DNA from: Vicugna pacos
Taxonomy: Eukaryota > Chordata > Mammalia > Artiodactyla > Camelidae
NCBI RefSeq assembly: GCF_048564905.1
Contig: NW_027328740.1
Span: 7,261,292 to 7,325,291 of the forward strand
Length of the DNA stretch: 64,000 nt
Direction: 5' to 3'
The notes beneath the pieces are model-generated. The model ran no database searches, had not been told where the DNA came from, and was given only the letters and a program-made list of their open reading frames with translations. The position numbers and the translations under genes are program-made. Below are positions 61,201-64,000 of the stretch, in pieces. The number at the start of each line of letters is the position of its first letter. Positions within the stretch are counted from its first letter, which is position 1.

Positions 61201-63363
61201 CAGCGAGGACACCAAGTTCGGGCTGCGGGATCATTCCAGCAGGCCCTGATGTGTGACATCCATAGATATGCTTCCACTGGTGTTTCTGTAGACAGAGAAG
61301 CTCTTGGAAGAACTGGTTTCAGTGGGATATTCCCGTGGCACTACAAACCACAAGCGCACTCACACTCTGCTCTTCTGGAAACACTCCAAAATAACATAGA
61401 GTAGAATGCAGAGCTGAGAACCTTTAGAAGCTCCATTTCCACCAGAGGAAGTGTCCTGTGCTCTTTCAGATTTGTGAGATAAGCGTAATCAAAATGAGTT
61501 TATCCTAATCGAAATAGTATGGGGGGTTCATCACAACAAAGGCAACACCAGCAATTGGAGATAGACCAGACAACACACACAGGAACAGGACATGGCATCA
61601 ATGTCTAGGAAAATTTGTCCTCACAGAAATCCCATGCAGTTGTGTAGAGCCAAGAGTCTAAAGTTTTCACTTAACCAAGCCCTAGAAGTCTACATTAGAT
61701 ACCTGAAATTACCTGACAAGTAGAGATGATGAAATACAGTAAAAGGAAAAGGAAGTACCATTTTCAGTTCCAAAGAGATTGAAGGCCCTAAAGATAAGCT
61801 TTCAGACTACTGGACTGCAAAACGCTCTCCAGAGCAAGTATTGAAAATGGAGGTGAGGGAAAAACTGAAGAACAAGAGTGTCTCAGAATCACAAAAGGCA
61901 GAATACCAGAAAAGGGGAAGAGAAAGCCTAAAGACGAGCCAAATAATATCAGAAAACTCAGTGGATGAGAAAATATCAGGGCTAACATTCCGTCCTAAGC
62001 AGACTAGATATTGCAGAGGGATGCGTGAATGACTTTGAAGACAGGGGAACAGAAATCCCTCGGTCAGAAGCACACATAGGAAAGCAAGTGCAAACCAATG
62101 AAAACATTGCTGTTGAATCCTGGTTAAAGACAAGGCATGAAAGACTAAAATTCGAAAGAGTCCCAGATGGAAAAGCAAGAGATAAAGAAACAAACAATGT
62201 TTGAAAAGTTATGTGTAGAAAAATCAGACTGAAACTTGCTGAAAGCCAAGATAGAATCATCTAGGCGAATTCAGGAAGTACACAGCGTCCAAAAGAGGTG
62301 GAATCCCAATAGACTTAGCAGCAGCTGTATGATCCAAATCAACAAAGTTCATGAGCATCCCAGTGATTTAAAATGCGCCTGGAGGAAAGCAACATAGTCA
62401 CAAGAGAACCTCCAGAGGGGTTTCAGCTGCTATCTCAGCAGCAATATTGCAGGACAGGGAGGAGTGCCAGGACATAGACCATAGCTTGAATGGCAAAATG
62501 CTGCCATCTAGGGTAGCCTATGCCACATGACCACCATTTCTAATAACAGCAGAGCTAGAGAATGCCACAGACCTGCAAATCTTAAAAGAATTCAGCAGTT
62601 CGAAACTTATCCTAAAAGAAAGGTTGAGAGTTCTCCCCTGAAGGGATAAGCAGCAAGATGAAATGGAAAGAAGAAAACCCTTATTGGAAATGCAAGAAGA
62701 GCATGAGTGGAAAAGAAGAAAGAAGAAGAAGGCAAGGAGGACATCAAAACCCTAAAGATGGGAGAGGGAAGCAGGAAATCATAGGGGATTGGAAGCACTC
62801 TCTTAAGGGAGTCAGCTTATATGACTCTCTGTTGGAAGCAAACGGAGAGATGCATGGCCTGACGTGTTTGCAAAACAAACGAGAAGCAGACCAAGAAAGA
62901 ATCAAACAAACAAACAACACAAAAAGGGTAGGGTAACATGAATATTCAAAAGAAATTACTCAAGGTGATGTCAAGGATCATTCAGTACGCATCGACCCAG
63001 TATCGCGGCTTGAATGTACTCAGCACACCTGTATTCGGAAATCAGAGGCGTGCATTTATATTCGTAAATATTGATTCATATGAGCATATCGTGACCTAAC
63101 CCAAATGCCGATTTGGAATCCAATGGATTCCTAGTCCGTGATATAGACTTGCAAGTCTTCCAACAGGATGAATGAATGCCATATCCTACACTACGTCGAG
63201 AAGAAATGGCACAAGCCTATAACAAGGAAAAGTAGCTCCGCAAAAGTGTACTAAGATCAAAAGAGACAGGCAGTAAACTGCACATTGGGGATTGTATCAG
63301 TCCTAGGAATTTCAGCCCCCTTGAAACAAATGGATAGATGTCCCGTGAATGCGGGTGTTTCAG
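58083..63363 (+). repeat. Macrosatellite unit 12 (5281 bp)
   Basis: Shares the extra C (near 60784) and GGGATATTCC (near 61324) with unit 11. It reverts to GGGAGTAAAGGG, CTGGGTTTATG and GATCGGATG, which are unit 5-like states. The LINE block near 61800-62030 also resembles units 1-4 more than units 8-11, for example AAACGCTCTCC rather than AAACCCCCTCC. Confidence 0.97.
60592..61119 (-). other. 175-codon minus-strand frame (unit 12)
   Basis: Same joined frame as in unit 11, from the same inserted C near 60784. Its presence in two adjacent units and nowhere else shows recent common descent of this part of units 11 and 12. Confidence 0.3.
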
Positions 63364-63481
63364 CAGAAATCAACCGACGGCTATGTATTGCGGGTGTGCC
63401 CATATTACAGGAACAATACTTTCCCTTAGTGGGTCTCTGTGTACTGTGAACTGTTAGAAAGTTTAAAGACGTGTGAAACAT
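61821..63481 (+). mobile_element. HAL1-like LINE relic (unit 12)
   Basis: Same block, with left-zone CGCTCTCCAG at the 5' side instead of the group 8-11 form. Confidence 0.6.
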
Positions 63482-64000
63482 TCAACTGAAAATGGACACA
63501 CTTCCCTCCGTTGCTACAGTGCAAACAGATCTGAACAAAAGGAAAGAGGGAAGAACAAAGGCCCAAGGGACGCTAGTGTGTAGAATCACATTTACCTTAG
63601 GAACCTCTCGTCGGATGCAGCCCCTCCCCCAACACTGACAAGATGCAGCAGCCATTGGGGATGGCAGTTAGCGGTTGGATTCCAGGTGGAATGTTGGTGT
63701 GTACCGCGAGGCTTGTTGTGGCTGGTGGATCCCAGGTAACCGGGCAGAGTTCTGTGGGTGGATCAGTGCGATGGAGGGGCTGCCGCCCTCTGTGGAGCTT
63801 GGCTTAGGTCTTTGGTCCGGGAAGCTGTGTCAGTTCGAGATACTGCTGCTGCCCAAAGACCTGAGTTCACGGGTCAGTTTCCAGAAACTGAAAGGGCAGA
63901 CAGTGGAAGATCTGCCTGTCTTCAGCTTACTGGAGAGGCTCCGAGGTCCTTTCAGACTTGCCCAGTCCTGTTGAAGTCGACTTTATGGGAGACACGAAGA
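63364..64000 (+). repeat. Macrosatellite unit 13, first 637 bp (cut by window end)
   Basis: Begins with the same opening as every unit and continues into the long leader frame, which is cut after its first TGA. It has TTG, not TTA, at the head of that frame, unlike units 7-12, and a private GGATCCCAGG near 63728. The array therefore continues to the right of the window. Confidence 0.97.

Noticed and set aside
1-64000. CRISPR array or bacterial repeat
   Set aside because: The repeat is 5.28 kb with no short repeat-spacer pattern, and the content is LINE-derived and eukaryotic in character.
1-64000. Known macrosatellites D4Z4, DXZ4, RS447 or TSPY repeats
   Set aside because: Unit length and content do not fit: no double homeobox, no USP17-like protease and no TSPY/NAP domain. 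The unit is not GC-rich like human DXZ4, and 5.28 kb differs from the human unit sizes I know.
1-64000. Assembly artefact from repeating one read
   Set aside because: Every unit has private substitutions, and small length differences recur in a patterned, zoned way. The units 2-3 pair is the one place where an artefact deserves a check.

Overview
The window is one continuous head-to-tail array of a single unit of about 5.28 kb. Twelve complete units (1-63363) are followed by the first 637 bp of a thirteenth, all on the same strand. The array runs off both ends, so its size, flanks and chromosomal place cannot be seen. Unit lengths are 5282, 5281, 5281, 5278, 5280, 5281, 5278, 5280, 5280, 5280, 5281 and 5281 bp. 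Adjacent copies compared by eye differ by roughly 1% or less. Each copy has its own private variants, so this is a real macrosatellite and not one unit repeated by the assembler.

The content points to a eutherian mammal. The last third of each unit is a plus-strand relic of an L1-type ORF1 with no ORF2 after it, which is the layout of the HAL1 ('half-L1') LINE family. Long non-coding stretches and eukaryotic splice-like signals agree with this. No SINE or other lineage-specific insertion was seen, so I cannot name the species.

Layout of one unit, in unit 1 coordinates: 1-118, tail of the LINE relic of the preceding copy; 119-308, leader with weak promoter-like motifs; 309-996, a plus-strand frame of 229 codons interrupted only by TGA and ending at a strong splice-donor-like site; 997-1060, a possible 64-bp intron; 1061-2000, unrecognised DNA with a perfect 12-bp palindrome, a 17/19 match to the CTCF core consensus and an acceptor-like tract; 2000-3340, unrecognised DNA open mainly on the minus strand, with a possible 149-bp minus-strand intron; 3340-3740, nothing recognised; 3740-5400, the HAL1-like relic.

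I find no gene with good evidence of coding. Several short frames are open in many copies, but most begin at TTG or GTG and they vary among copies without visible amino-acid constraint. The strongest biology here is the array itself: zones of related units, a by-eye identity run of about 5.7 kb marking a recent one-unit duplication across units 1-3, conversion-like patches linking distant units, a homopolymer that shortens along the array, and unusually many CpGs for DNA that contains an old LINE.
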